NCBI GenBank assembly: GCA_963920705.1
Contig: CAWUCO010000074.1
Span: 1,488,001-1,552,000 of the forward strand
Source of the DNA: Odiellus spinosus
Lineage: Eukaryota; Arthropoda; Arachnida; Opiliones; Phalangiidae
Length of the DNA: 64,000 nt
Direction: 5' to 3'
Shown: piece after piece, positions 13,929 through 24,511 of the stretch
Layout of the letters: each line of letters opens with the position of its first letter
How positions within the stretch are numbered: position 1 is the stretch's first letter
The notes under the pieces: model-generated
Database searches by the model: none
Told to the model about the DNA's origin: nothing
What the model saw: the letters and a program-made list of their open reading frames with translations, nothing else
Translations under genes and position numbers: made by a program

Positions 13929-14734
13929 ATGACGACAGAAACTATGAGAGTTCAATTTGAAAAACTGAATAGTTCCAACTACCAAATTTGGAAGTTTAAA
14001 ATGGAAATGTTATTAACCAAGGATGATTTGTGGCACGTAATATCTGAAGCAGCGCCAGTCCCGGTAACATCAGCTTGTACAAAACAAGATGGCAAGGCGA
14101 GAGCAACCATTGGTTTACTCGTCGAAGATAATCAATTGTGCTTATAAGGGATAAAACGGCAGCGCTTGACGTTTGGGAAGCTCTACAAGACTACAACCAG
14201 AAAAGTACTCTTTGTTCAAAGGTATTTTTACTGAAACGACTCTGTCGAAATCAGCTTAGCGAAGCTGGGAATATGGAAGCGCATATCGACACCATGCTGG
14301 ATCTTGTTGACAGATTAAGGGGAATAGGAGAAACTCTCAAAGGAAATTTAGTAGTAGCTTTAATGCTTTGTAGCCTACCTGAGAGCTACGAAACGCTTAT
14401 AATGGCGTTAGAAACAAGACCAGAAGCCGATTTGACGCTAGAGCTAGTCAAAGGGAAATTAATCGAAGAATACAAAGGAAGGGAAGGATCTGTTGACAAA
14501 CCTTACAATGTTGGGAACGGCAAACAGCGCTACAAACGTACGCTGGTGCTGGAAAGAAACTTGTGTCAGCAAAAGGATCGACGAACCAAAGGTCAAGATT
14601 ACGATGTTACGAATGTAGCAAAACTAACCACATCCAGCGGAATTGCACCTTATACAAGGCAAGACGCGGGAAAGAAAGTGCACACTCGAAGGAAAGTACA
14701 AAAGAAAGTTCCAATACTAAAGAACATGGGTTAG
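13929..14734 (+). pseudogene. Copia gag copy 3, broken
   Basis: Same gag segment with both shared deletions. The knuckle keeps its first Cys but has Ser for Gly after the second Cys. Variants (DYNQ, LKGN) are shared with copy 6, marking a common origin. Confidence 0.9.
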
Positions 14735-14827
14735 CTTTTCTCGGTTAGGGTGTGGTCAGAAACCAAAACCAAAACAAAGGTAGAGTGATCTTGTTTTTTA
14801 TATTCGGACAATAATAAAAACGGGAAA

Positions 14828-15633
14828 ATGACGACAAAAACTATGAGAGTTCAATTTGAAAAACTGAATAGTTCCAACTACCAAATTTGGAAGTTTAAAA
14901 TGGAAATGTTATTAACCAAGGATGATTTATGGCACGTAATATCTGAAGCAGCGCCAGTCCCGGTAACATCAGCTTGTACTAAACAAGATGGCAAGGCGAG
15001 AGCAACCATTGGTTTACTCGTCGAAGATAATCAATTGTGCTTATAAGGGATAAAACGGCAGCGCTTGACGTTTGGGAAGCACTACAAGACTACCACCAGA
15101 AAAGTACTCTTTGTTCAAAGGTATTTTTACTGAAACGACTCTGTCGAAATCAGGTTAGCGAAGCTGGGATTATGGAAGCGCATATCGACACCATGCTGGA
15201 TCTTGTTGACAGATTAAGGGGAATAGGAGAAACTCTCAAAGAAAATTTAGTAGTAGCTTTAATGCTTTGTAGCCTACCTGAGAGCTACGAAACGCTTATA
15301 ATGGCGTTAGAAACAAGACCAGAAGCCGATTTGACGCTAGAGCTAGTCAAAGGGAAATTAATTGAAGAATACAAACGAAGGGAAGGATCTGTTGACAAAC
15401 CTTACAATGTTGGGAACGGCAAACAGCGCTACAAACGTACGCTGGTGCTGGAAAGAAACCTGTGTCAGCAAAAGGATCGACGAACCAAAGGTCAAGATTA
15501 CGATTTTACGAATGTGGCAAAACTAACCACATCCAGCGGAATTGCACCTTATACAAGGCAAGACGCGGGAAAGAAAGTGCACACTCGAAGGAAAGTACAA
15601 AAGAAAGTTCCAATACTAAAGAACATGGGTTAG
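14828..15633 (+). pseudogene. Copia gag copy 4, broken
   Basis: Near-identical to copy 2, including Lys at residue 4, the QVSEAGIM variant and the Phe in place of the first knuckle Cys. Both shared deletions are present. Confidence 0.9.
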
Positions 15634-15726
15634 CTTTTCTCGGTTAGGGTGTGGTCAGAAACCAAAACCAAAACAAAGGTAGAGTGATCTTGTTTTTTAT
15701 ATTCGGACAATAATAAAAACGGGAAT

Positions 15727-16532
15727 ATGACGACAGAAACTATGAGAGTTCAATTTGAAAAACTGAATAGTTCCAACTACCAAATTTGGAAGTTTAAAAT
15801 GGAAATGTTATTAACCAAGGATGATTTATGGCACGTAATATCTGAAGCAGCGCCAGTCCCGGTAACATCAGCTTGTACAAAACAAGATGGCAAGGCGAGA
15901 GCAACCATTGGTTTACTCGTCGAAGATAATCAATTGTGCTTATAAGGGATAAAACGGCAGCGCTTGACGTTTGGGAAGCACTACAAGACTACCACCAGAA
16001 AAGTACTCTTTGTTCAAAGGTATTTTTACTGAAACGACTCTGTCGAAATCAGGTTAGCGAAGCTGGGATTATGGAAGCGCATATCGACACCATGCTGGAT
16101 CTTGTTGACAGATTAAGGGGAATAGGAGAAACTCTCAAAGAAAATTTAGTAGTAGCTTTAATGCTTTGTAGCCTACCTGAGAGCTACGAAACGCTTATAA
16201 TGGCGTTAGAAACAAGACCAGAAGCCGATTTGACGCTAGAGCTAGTCAAAGGGAAATTAATTGAAGAATACAAACGAAGGGAAGGATCTGTTGACAAACC
16301 TTACAATGTTGGGAACGGCAAACAGCGCTACAAACGTACGCTGGTGCTGGAAAGAAACCTGTGTCAGCAAAAGGATCGACGAACCAAAGGTCAAGATTAC
16401 GATTTTACGAATGTGGCAAAACTAACCACATCCAGCGGAATTGCACCTTATACAAGGCAAGACGCGGGAAAGAAAGTGCACACTCGAAGGAAAGTACAAA
16501 AGAAAGTTCCAATACTAAAGAACATGGGTTAG
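15727..16532 (+). pseudogene. Copia gag copy 5, broken
   Basis: Matches copies 2 and 4 except for Glu at residue 4 and GAATATG instead of GAAAATG before the start. Both shared deletions are present. Confidence 0.9.
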
Positions 16533-16625
16533 CTTTTCTCGGTTAGGGTGTGGTCAGAAACCAAAACCAAAACAAAGGTAGAGTGATCTTGTTTTTTATA
16601 TTCGGACAATAATAAAAACGGGAAA

Positions 16626-17431
16626 ATGACGACAGAAACTATGAGAGTTCAATTTGAAAAACTGAATAGTTCCAACTACCAAATTTGGAAGTTTAAAATG
16701 GAAATGTTATTAACCAAGGATGATTTGTGGCACGTAATATCTGAAGCAGCGCCAGTCCCGGTAACATCAGCTTGTACAAAACAAGATGGCAAGGCGAGAG
16801 CAACCATTGGTTTACTCGTCGAAGATAATCAATTGTGCTTATAAGGGATAAAACGGCAGCGCTTGACGTTTGGGAAGCTCTACAAGACTACAACCAGAAA
16901 AGTACTCTTTGTTCAAAGGTATTTTTACTGAAACGACTCTGTCGAAATCAGCTTAGCGAAGCTGGGAATATGGAAGCGCATATCGACACCATGCTGGATC
17001 TTGTTGACAGATTAAGGGGAATAGGAGAAACTTTCAAAGGAAATTTAGTAGTAGCTTTAATGCTTTGTAGCCTACCTGAGAGCTACGAAACGCTTATAAT
17101 GGCGTTAGAAACAAGACCAGAAGCCGATTTGACGCTTGAGCTAGTCAAAGGGAAATAAATCGAAGAATACAAACGAAGGGAAGGATCTGTTGACAAACCT
17201 TACAATGTTGGGAACGGCAAACAGCGCTACAAACGTACGCTGGTGCTGGAAAGAAACCTGTGTCAGCAAAAGGATCGACGAACCAAAGGTCAAGATTACG
17301 ATGTTACGAATGTGGCAAAACTAGCCACATCCAGCGGAATTGCACCTTATACAAGGAAAGACGCGGGAAAGAAAGTGCACACTCGAAGGAAAGTACAAAA
17401 GAAAGTTCCAATACTAAAGAACATGGGTTAG
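16626..17431 (+). pseudogene. Copia gag copy 6, broken
   Basis: Groups with copy 3 in its first half. Besides the shared deletions it has a private TTA to TAA stop at 17156-17158. The zinc knuckle has all four CCHC residues. Confidence 0.9.
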
Positions 17432-17524
17432 CTTTTCTCGGTTAGGGTGTGGTCAGAAACCAAAACCAAAACAAAGGTAGAGTGATCTTGTTTTTTATAT
17501 TCGGACAATAATAAAAACGGGAAA

Positions 17525-18330
17525 ATGACGACAGAAACTATGAGAGTTCAATTTGAAAAACTGAATAGTTCCAACTACCAAATTTGGAAGTTTAAAATGG
17601 AAATGTTATTAACCAAGGATGATTTATGGCACGTAATATCTGAAGCAGCGCCAGTCCCGGTAACATCAGCTTGTACAAAACAAGATGGCAAGGCGAGAGC
17701 AACCATTGGTTTACTCGTCGAAGATAATCAATTGTGCTTATAAGGGATAAAACGGCAGCGCTTGACGTTTGGGAAGCACTACAAGACTACCACCAGAAAA
17801 GTACTCTTTGTTCAAAGGTATTTTTACTGAAACGACTCTGTCGAAATCAGCTTAGCGAAGCTGGGATTATGGAAGCGCATATCGACACCATGCTGGATCT
17901 TGTTGACAGATTAAGGGGAATAGGAGAAACTCTCAATGAAAATTTAGTAGTAGCTTTAATGCTTTGTAGCCTACCTGAGAGCTACGAAACGCTTATAATG
18001 GCGTTAGAAACAAGACCAGAAGCCGATTTGACGCTAGAGCTAGTCAAAGGGAAATTAATCGAAGAATACAAACGAAGGGAGGGATCTGTTGACAAACCTT
18101 ACAATGTTGGGAACGGCAAACAGCGCTACAAACGTACGCTGGTGCTGGAAAGAAACCTGTGTCAGCAAAAGGATCGACGAACCAAAGGTCAAGATTACGA
18201 TGTTACGAATGTGGCAAAACTAACCACATCCAGCGGAATTGCACCTTATACAAGGCAAGACGCGGGAAAGAAAGTGCACACTCGAAGGAAAGTACAAAAG
18301 AAAGTTCCAATACTAAAGAACATGGGTTAG
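17525..18330 (+). pseudogene. Copia gag copy 7, broken
   Basis: Carries both shared deletions and a private Lys to Asn change (LNEN). The CCHC knuckle is complete. It mixes features of the two other groups, so gene conversion between copies is likely. Confidence 0.9.
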
Positions 18331-18423
18331 CTTTTCTCGGTTAGGGTGTGGTCAGAAATCAAAACCAAAACAAAGGTAGAGTGATCTTGTTTTTTATATT
18401 CGGACAATAATTAAAACGGGAAA

Positions 18424-19233
18424 ATGACGACAAAAACAATGAGAGTTCAATTTGAAAAACTGAATAGTTCCAACTACCAAATTTGGAAGTTTAAAATGGA
18501 AATGTTATTAACCAAGGGTGATTTATGGCACGTAATATCTGAAGCAGCGCCAGTCCCGGTAACATCAGCTTGGACAAAACAAGATGGCAAGACGAGAGCA
18601 ACCATTGGTTTACTCGTCGAAGATAATCAATTGATGCTTATAAGGGATAAAACGGCAGCGCTTGACGTTTGGGAAGCTCTACAAGACTACCACCAGAAAA
18701 GTACTCTTTATTCAAAGGTATTTTTACTGAACCGACTCTGTCGAAATCAGCTTAGCGAAGCTGGGAATATGGAAGCGCATATCGACACTATGCTGGCTCT
18801 TGTTGACAGATTAAGGGGAATAGGAGAAACTCTCAAAGAAAATTTAGTAGTAGCTTTAATGCTTCGTAGCCTACCTGAGAGCTACGAAACGCTTATAATG
18901 GCGTTAGAAACAAGACCAGAAGCCGATTTGACGCTAGAGCTAGTCAAAGGGAAATTAATTGAAGAATACAAAGGAAGGGAAGGATCTGTTGACAAACCTT
19001 ACAATGTTGGGGAACGGCAAACAGCGCTACAAACGTACGCTGGTGCTGGAAAGAAACCTGTGTCAGCAAAAGGATCGACGAACCAAAGGTCAAGATTACG
19101 ATTTTACGAATGTGGCAAAACTAACCACATCCAGCGGAATTGCACCTTATACAAGGCAAGACGCGGGAAAGAAAGTGCACACTCGAAGGAAAGTACAAAG
19201 AAAGTTCCAATACTAAAGAACATGCGAGTTTAG
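18424..19233 (+). CDS. Copia gag copy 8, full-length frame joined to pol
   Basis: The only copy with an uninterrupted frame (269 codons). Gag forms the cytoplasmic particle that packages the element RNA. The N-terminal helical domain is intact and ends in a region with a CX2CX4HX4C zinc knuckle, but the first Cys codon reads TTT (Phe), which should weaken RNA binding. The frame ends early because an A-run near 19196 is one A shorter than in copies 1-7, shifting it out of frame with the protease. The start follows the same AAAATGACGAC context as all other copies. Confidence 0.85.
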   Translation: MTTKTMRVQFEKLNSSNYQIWKFKMEMLLTKGDLWHVISEAAPVPVTSAWTKQDGKTRATIGLLVEDNQLMLIRDKTAALDVWEALQDYHQKSTLYSKVFLLNRLCRNQLSEAGNMEAHIDTMLALVDRLRGIGETLKENLVVALMLRSLPESYETLIMALETRPEADLTLELVKGKLIEEYKGREGSVDKPYNVGERQTALQTYAGAGKKPVSAKGSTNQRSRLRFYECGKTNHIQRNCTLYKARRGKESAHSKESTKKVPILKNMRV

Positions 19234-19562
19234 TGACACAAGCGAAAAATGAAGATTCACGTCATAGACTTTTCAAGATTTCAAAGCAACCTGACGGAAC
19301 AGGATGGTGTGTCGACTCAGGTGCGACATGTCATATGACAAATGATAAATCATTTTTCACGAAAATGGATGAAACTCTGAGAGATACAGTTTACACCGCG
19401 GATAATTCGACCTTGGAAGTGATCGGAAAGGGATTCGGACTTTTACAGTGCCGAGATATGAAAAATAACGTCACAAAAGTAAAGGTAATGGAGGTTTTGT
19501 ACGTACCAGACCTAAACGGTAGTTTACTATCAGTTTGTAAACTAACCAAAAACGGCTTATGA
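19210..19562 (+). pseudogene. Copia aspartic protease region
   Basis: Retroviral-type aspartic protease that would cut the Gag-Pol precursor. The catalytic DSGATCHM motif lies near 19315-19338, followed by the usual Copia sequence through VLYVPDL and LLSV. It lies in a different frame from gag copy 8 because of the upstream 1-nt loss. Two consecutive TGA codons at 19560-19565 end it where a normal element would run on into integrase. Confidence 0.88.
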
Positions 19563-19587
19563 TGAAATAGTAGCCACAGCGTCTTGT

Positions 19588-20530
19588 GTGGGAGATCTAT
19601 ACAAATTAAATCAGTCAGAAAAAGCTCTTTTGGCAGTTGCTCGATGCTCGAACGAGTGTGTCCACTTATGGCATCGCAGGATGGGACATAGAAACCCAGA
19701 CGCTCTTAAAATGATACTCAGCAAAGACCTGGGAACTGGAATTAAAATGTCAAACTGTATCAAGAAGGCTTGTGAAACCTGTATAGAGGGTAAGATGGCA
19801 CGGGGACCATTTCCAACATCAACGTCAAGAACAAGCAAACCACTCGATTTGATACACACTGACCTCTGCGGGCCAATGCAAACAGTCACTCCAGGAGGAC
19901 AGAAATATATTTTAACGTTATTGATGATCATAGTAGATACACTTTAGTCAAGCTCCTCAAGAACAAGAATGAAGTCGCGGAAGAGCTAAGAGCCTTCGTA
20001 ACGTTATGCGAGACAAAGTACAAAAGAAAACCAAAATGTTTTCGTTCGGACAGAGGTGGAGAATACTATAATCGGGAGGTCAAGGATTGGCTAAGAAACG
20101 AAGGAATAGAATGGGAGCTAACAGCCCCATACACGCCACAACAAAATGGTGTAGCAGAGAGGAAAAACCGGTCATTGATGGAAATGGCGCGGTGCATGCT
20201 AGCTGATGCAAAACTGAACAATCGTTACTGGGGAGAAGCAGTGCAAACTGCCTGCTATCTCCAAAACAGACTACCCAGTAAGGCATTGGAGAAAACACCT
20301 TTTGAGCATTGGTTTGGAAACAAACCCGATTTACGTCACATCCGAACCTTTGGGTGTGTAGCTTTCACCCATATCCCTGCTGAGAAACGTCGAAAACTCG
20401 ACAGGAAAGCGAACAAATTGACATTTTTGGGGTATGAAGATGGTTCGAAAGCGCACCGACTCGTAGACACTTCAACCGACCAAGTGACTATTAGTAGAGA
20501 TGTTCGATTCGTGGAAACAAAATGTCATAT
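19588..20530 (+). pseudogene. Copia integrase, frameshifted
   Basis: The GAG-pre-integrase and zinc-binding HHCC region (WHRRMGH, then CETC) occupies 19660-19800. The rve catalytic core follows with D in HTDLCGP (about 19857), D in SDRGGE (about 20050) and E in VAERKN (about 20155). The frame breaks near 19925, between the first and second catalytic residues. A frame reopens at 20175 and runs on into the reverse transcriptase. All three catalytic residues are still encoded but not in one frame. Confidence 0.88.
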
Positions 20531-20609
20531 GTCACAAGACGAGAAAGAAATGTCGAACTTAGATATCGTCTATATCGCTCCACAACACTTCGAGAAAGTA
20601 GTCATAAAG

Positions 20610-20745
20610 GAAAATGACCAGGGAAGCAGCGATGATGATGAGGACGAAGACGGGCAAGACAATGACAATGACTATGAAGAATATGAAAACAGCGATAACG
20701 AAGAAGACACGGAATCAAACCAATCGGACGACGAAGTTGACGAAC
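20610..20745 (+). other. Acidic linker between integrase and reverse transcriptase
   Basis: About 45 codons consist mostly of Asp, Glu, Ser and Asn. Copia elements usually have a variable acidic or low-complexity linker here. No further function can be read. Confidence 0.6.
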
Positions 20746-20829
20746 TTAGAAGATCAGCGCGATCAAATAAGGGACAGCCACCCGAAAGACTTATCAACGT
20801 AATGATGGCTAAGAATAATACGAAAACGA

Positions 20830-22380
20830 GTGAATATCCTCGAAGCGCTAAAGAAGCTCTTTCAAGTCCACTAAAGAACGAATGGAAGAAAGCAATGAAT
20901 GAAGAAATCGCGTCGCTAGAAGAGATGAACACCTGGACCCTTGCCGACTTACCACCAGAAAAGAAATCTGTAGGGTGTAAATGGGTTTTCAAGTCTAAGA
21001 CTGACGCAGATGGAAACGTCATAAGATATAAAGCACGTCTTGTAGATCAAGGGTTTTCGCAGAAATTTGGCAGCGATTAAGACGAAGTGTTCGCTCCAGT
21101 AGGCAAGCATTCGACTTTAAGGATATTGCTAGCCGTAGCAGGTCATCAAAAGATGAAAGTAAACCATTTTGATATCAAGACTGCTTTCCTCAACGGCAAG
21201 TTAGATGAAGAAATCTACATGAAACAGCCACCAGGCTTCGTTAACGAACATTCGCCACTCAAGGTGTGTAGGCTACACAGAAGTTTATACGGCTTAAAAC
21301 AATCAGCGCGAATCTGGAACGAAACAATAAACGAGGTTCTCGAAGCGGATGCGTTTCAGAGAGGGGCGTCTGATAAGTGTCTTTACACTAAGAAACTTGG
21401 ACAAAACCAATTTATGTACGTTTTTGTATACGTAGACGACCTCATCGTTATTGCACCAGATGACGCGAACATAAATAGAGTCTATGAGGTTTTGAAAGAA
21501 AACTTTCTGATTACTGACTTTTGAAAATTAAAACTGTACCTTGGAATCGAAATTGAACGCAAAGCGGACGGATTTTTTGAAATTCACCAATCGGGTTATA
21601 TATCTCGCATTCTACAGAGATTTGGAATCGAAAATGCAAAGCCAGCACATACACCGATGGACACGGGCTACTTGAAAGATAAAGAAAACCGAAAAGAAGA
21701 CAGTGCAATGCCTAAGAAAGGCATATACCGCCAAGCAATCGGTTGTCTTTTATACGTCGCCACGTGCACTCGCCCAGATATAGCCACAAGTATTTCGATT
21801 CTAAGCAGAAATATCACGAATCCAAGCCAAACCGATTGGACCGCTGTAAAGCGGGTGATGAGGTTTTTAAAAGGGAGTCAAAACGTAAAACTTTGACTTG
21901 GGAGCAAGAGCGCCTCTGCTACTCTCACAGCATACGCTGACGCAGATTGGGCCGGAGACCGAGGAGATAGGAAGTCAAACTCGGGATACATATTTCAATG
22001 GCTCGGTGGTACAATCAATTGGGCTTGTCGAAAACAGACAAGTGTAGAACTATCATCCACCGAAGCCGAGTATGTCGCTCTCTCAGAAACATGCCGAGAA
22101 GCGCTCTGGCTAGAAAAAGTTTGAAAGATTTACAACAAGAACATCGGAAAACAACAATTATGGAAGACAATCAAAGCTGTCTAAAAATGGCTGAGAATGA
22201 AAGTGTTACTCAACGAACAAAACACATCGATACTAGGTATCATTTTGTGAAAGACTTACGAAACATGTTCGTCTTTAAATAATGCCCAACCGATCAAATG
22301 CTCGCGGACTTGCTGACAAAACCCCTTGAAAGAATTAAAACAAAGAAACTATCGGCATCCATGGGACTAATCGGTTAACT
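20830..22380 (+). pseudogene. Copia reverse transcriptase and RNase H, with stops
   Basis: RVT_2-family reverse transcriptase. It begins around WKWVFK-type sequence (CKWVF here, about 20977) and has the HFDIKTAFLNG motif near 21160 and the YVDDL catalytic motif near 21430. RNase H follows with ADADWAGD (about 21940) and the conserved STEAEY (about 22060). In-frame stops are at 21078, 21522 and 21894, and further stops or shifts follow in the RNase H part (near 22123 and after). The polyprotein therefore cannot be made. Confidence 0.9.
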
Positions 22381-22411
22381 AAATATACAGATTGTTACAG
22401 TGTATAACTTT

Positions 22412-22420
22412 AAGAGAGGG
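22412..22420 (+). promoter_or_regulatory. Polypurine tract of the Copia element
   Basis: AAGAGAGGG lies directly against the start of the 3' LTR, the expected place for plus-strand priming. Confidence 0.85.
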
Positions 22421-22667
22421 TGTTGGAATATAAAGTTCATAATGCCCGCGCCCGACATTCCTAGAGGGCGCATAAGATGTTTATTTGTTGAGAGGAGTAA
22501 ATTCTCCTCTTCTTACTTTTGTTTATCTCTCTTGTATTTTCCGTCAGTCGTGCTATAAATAAATAAAGCCGAAAGAGCTCGTTTTCTTGAGCTATATTAC
22601 AAATTTAAGTATTTGCGTCATTTAAACAACATACAATTAACTTTCCAGTTAGGATTAATTTCCAATA
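22421..22667 (+). repeat. 3' LTR of the Copia element
   Basis: Same length as the 5' LTR (247 bp), with about six substitutions and no indel. It is followed by GAAAA and then satellite of the ACCCG type. Confidence 0.95.
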
Positions 22668-23021
22668 GAAAAACCCGATTCGAAAAACACGATTCGCAAA
22701 ACACGATTCGCAAAACACGATTCGCAAAACCCGATTCGATAAACACGATTCGAAAAACACGATTCGCAAAACACGATTCGCAAAACCCGATTCGAAAAAC
22801 CCGATTCGAAAAACCCGATTCGAAAAACCCGATTCGAAAAACCCGATTCGAAAAACACGATTCGGAAAACACGATTCGAAAAACACGATTCGAAAAACAC
22901 GATTCGAAAAACCCGACTCGAAAAACCCGACTCGAAAAACCCGATTCGAAAAACCCGATTCGAAAAACCCGATTCGAAAAACACGATTCGAAAAACAAGA
23001 TTCGAAAAACAAGATTCGAAA
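22668..23021. repeat. 14-bp satellite between the two mobile elements
   Basis: About 25 units, mostly of the ACCCGATTCG type with GATTCGC units at the start. The same subtype borders the 5' LTR, so this is the continuation of the left array. It ends at the outer tip of the Polinton. Confidence 0.93.
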
Positions 23022-23150
23022 AACACTATATCGGTAGAAATCTAGGCTCATATCAACGTCATTTTTAAAAACATCACGTGACTTTAAAGATATCAAACAA
23101 AACACCCTTCAGTTAAACGTTATTTAAAGTCGGAAACCCAAACTTTGAAG

Positions 23151-23516
23151 ATGTTGGATCTTGACTAGTTTTTAACTTTTACTCTAGATATCTGGATCGA
23201 CTATTGGATATTATTAACTGCGATTTTTATTGTACTGCTTCTTCAAATTCCACCAAATTGGTTCGTCGCTCTAGTCCTTATATTTTTGTTTCCCATAACA
23301 CTACCAATTGCTTTTTGTGTTTCTTTATTAACAAACGATCCACATTGTCTCTTGGTAACATGTTCACCTTTATTTTGGATTTTGTTTTACGGATACGAAG
23401 CTTTAAAAACATTGTTTTTAGTTCCTGTAAAAATCTCAGAGTATTTTTATAGAGAAAGTCGGTTTTATTATTTTTCATGCCTCAGGAAATATGGAAAATT
23501 AAATGAAAAGCAATAA
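23151..23516 (+). pseudogene. Multi-pass membrane protein, left copy with early stop
   Basis: Homologous to the open 121-codon frame at 54624-54989. In this arm the sixth codon is TAG (TCG in the other arm), leaving only internal starts. The encoded sequence has two or three long hydrophobic segments in its first 90 residues, then a short polar tail rich in Tyr, Arg and Lys. It is the gene nearest the tip. It is not recognised; a membrane role is inferred from hydrophobicity only. Confidence 0.6.
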
Positions 23517-23542
23517 ATTGTTTTGTTTAACATATTTGTATT

Positions 23543-23821
23543 TTATTCATAATTTAAAACACACCACATTTCATTGTTAATAGTATCTTCAGCTTTAAAC
23601 TTAACAAAATAACGCTCATCTAGGCTTTTAAAGGCCGTTTCTTGAAAGTCTTGACATTCTTCGTTGGAATTATATTTGCGAATTCTCCCTTTTTTACACT
23701 TTCTTGATATAACGCGATTTCCATTGTCTCGCGAACAAAACCGATGGAACGCGGTAAAAGTTAGATTAATTGTCAAATATATTTCAATGATAATATTTGG
23801 CAGACGCGAATTCTTCAGCAT
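23543..23821 (-). CDS. Small basic/Cys-containing protein of unknown function
   Basis: A 92-codon frame from the first ATG. The middle part is rich in Lys, Arg and Asn with a few Cys. It is conserved in the other arm (54319-54597) with one or two amino-acid changes. It converges on the membrane-protein gene, with AATAAA-like signals between them. No family is recognised. Confidence 0.45.
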   Translation of the reverse strand: MLKNSRLPNIIIEIYLTINLTFTAFHRFCSRDNGNRVISRKCKKGRIRKYNSNEECQDFQETAFKSLDERYFVKFKAEDTINNEMWCVLNYE

Positions 23822-23863
23822 TTTAAGACACACAAGTTTTTCAATTATATTTTGAAAATTTTC

Positions 23864-24172
23864 AACATATCAATCTCCATGAGATAAAGCGTCCCTAAAC
23901 GCGACACTTTAATTTTTAGATTGTTATTTACATATTCTAAACCCCACAGTTATACGTAGAGCACACGGAAGTAAATTTAACCCTTGACATTTGTGAAAGA
24001 GAGATATAAGGTTAGATATGTGATTCGGAATTGGTTAAAAGGATGCTCAAGTTAAAATAAGCGTTGAAAAGGAAAGATTAATTAATGTTAGTAAGGAAAT
24101 TAAAGGGTAAAATAAGAGAGGAATGAAATGGGAAGGACGGGCAAAATAAAATAATAGAAAGAAGGAAAGGGA
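23864..24172. other. Intergenic, purine-rich on the + strand
   Basis: No open frame is supported. The last 70 bases are a G/A-rich stretch (about 24100-24170) conserved in the opposite arm. Nothing else was recognised. Confidence 0.5.
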
Positions 24173-24442
24173 TTATCCAAAGATTATTTTGGGATAGCGG
24201 CAGCAGTAATAATTCACTTTATTCTCCCTTTCAAAAACGCTACACGCTTTCATATATCGATTTTCAGGGGGACAAAACTGTTTACAGTTGACACAAATAT
24301 CATTTAACGGTAAATATTCTAAGGGTGGAAAGGATATTTGTGTCAATAGAACATTTTCCCGCTGAAGATATACGGCTTCTTTAAAGACATAGCACGTGGG
24401 GTTAAGGCAGAAATGAATAATTTGATCTACTGTATGACACAC
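24173..24442 (-). CDS. Cys-rich zinc-ribbon-like protein
   Basis: An 89-codon frame from ATG with many Cys: HFCLNPTC, then CVNC, then CC near the end. The frame is open upstream to about 24511, and that extension encodes CPSC. Together with the downstream NPTC this gives a CX2C...CX4C zinc-ribbon pattern like the last exon of the neighbouring spliced gene (TCSFC...CMNPEC). The start is therefore uncertain: a short upstream exon starting near 24720 could supply the ATG. Both arms keep the frame. A virion or regulatory role cannot be decided. Confidence 0.5.
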   Translation of the reverse strand: MCHTVDQIIHFCLNPTCYVFKEAVYLQRENVLLTQISFPPLEYLPLNDICVNCKQFCPPENRYMKACSVFERENKVNYYCCRYPKIIFG

Positions 24443-24511
24443 AGCATAAGTTGTTATGTCGCACGAAGGACACTGGGGAATTTCATTCCTTTTTATGATT
24501 TTTTTCCGCGG

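Larger units (their letters stand above)
12101..19233 (+). repeat. Eightfold tandem array of Copia leader plus gag
   Basis: Eight copies of a segment holding the untranslated leader (from GGTTAGCTTTTCTCGG) and gag through the zinc knuckle lie head to tail. Gag starts are at 12194, 13030, 13929, 14828, 15727, 16626, 17525 and 18424, so the period is 899 bp except 836 bp between copies 1 and 2. Copies 1-7 share two 1-nt deletions that copy 8 lacks. Copies 2, 4 and 5 group together and copies 3 and 6 group together, which points to multi-unit unequal exchange. Confidence 0.95.
11768..22667 (+). mobile_element. Copia-type (Ty1/copia) LTR retrotransposon, 10.9 kb, non-autonomous
   Basis: The element has two 247-bp LTRs, a primer-binding site directly after the 5' LTR, a polypurine tract directly before the 3' LTR and a 5-bp target duplication. 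Domain order is gag, protease, integrase, reverse transcriptase, RNase H, which defines Copia rather than Gypsy. It is about 10.9 kb instead of the usual 5 kb because the leader-gag segment is present eight times. Frameshifts and stops break every pol domain, and the LTRs differ at about 6 of 247 positions, so it is an old, dead insertion in the satellite. Confidence 0.96.

Noticed and set aside
20672..21022. 116-codon minus-strand Ser-rich frame in the Copia element
   Set aside because: Antisense to the acidic linker and reverse transcriptase start; Ser richness mirrors Asp/Glu codons.
23016..23027. 6-bp target-site duplication of the Polinton
   Set aside because: The left flank is satellite (GAAAAA) and the right flank is TTAAAA or GTTAAA depending on the exact tip. 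Neither choice gives a convincing match.
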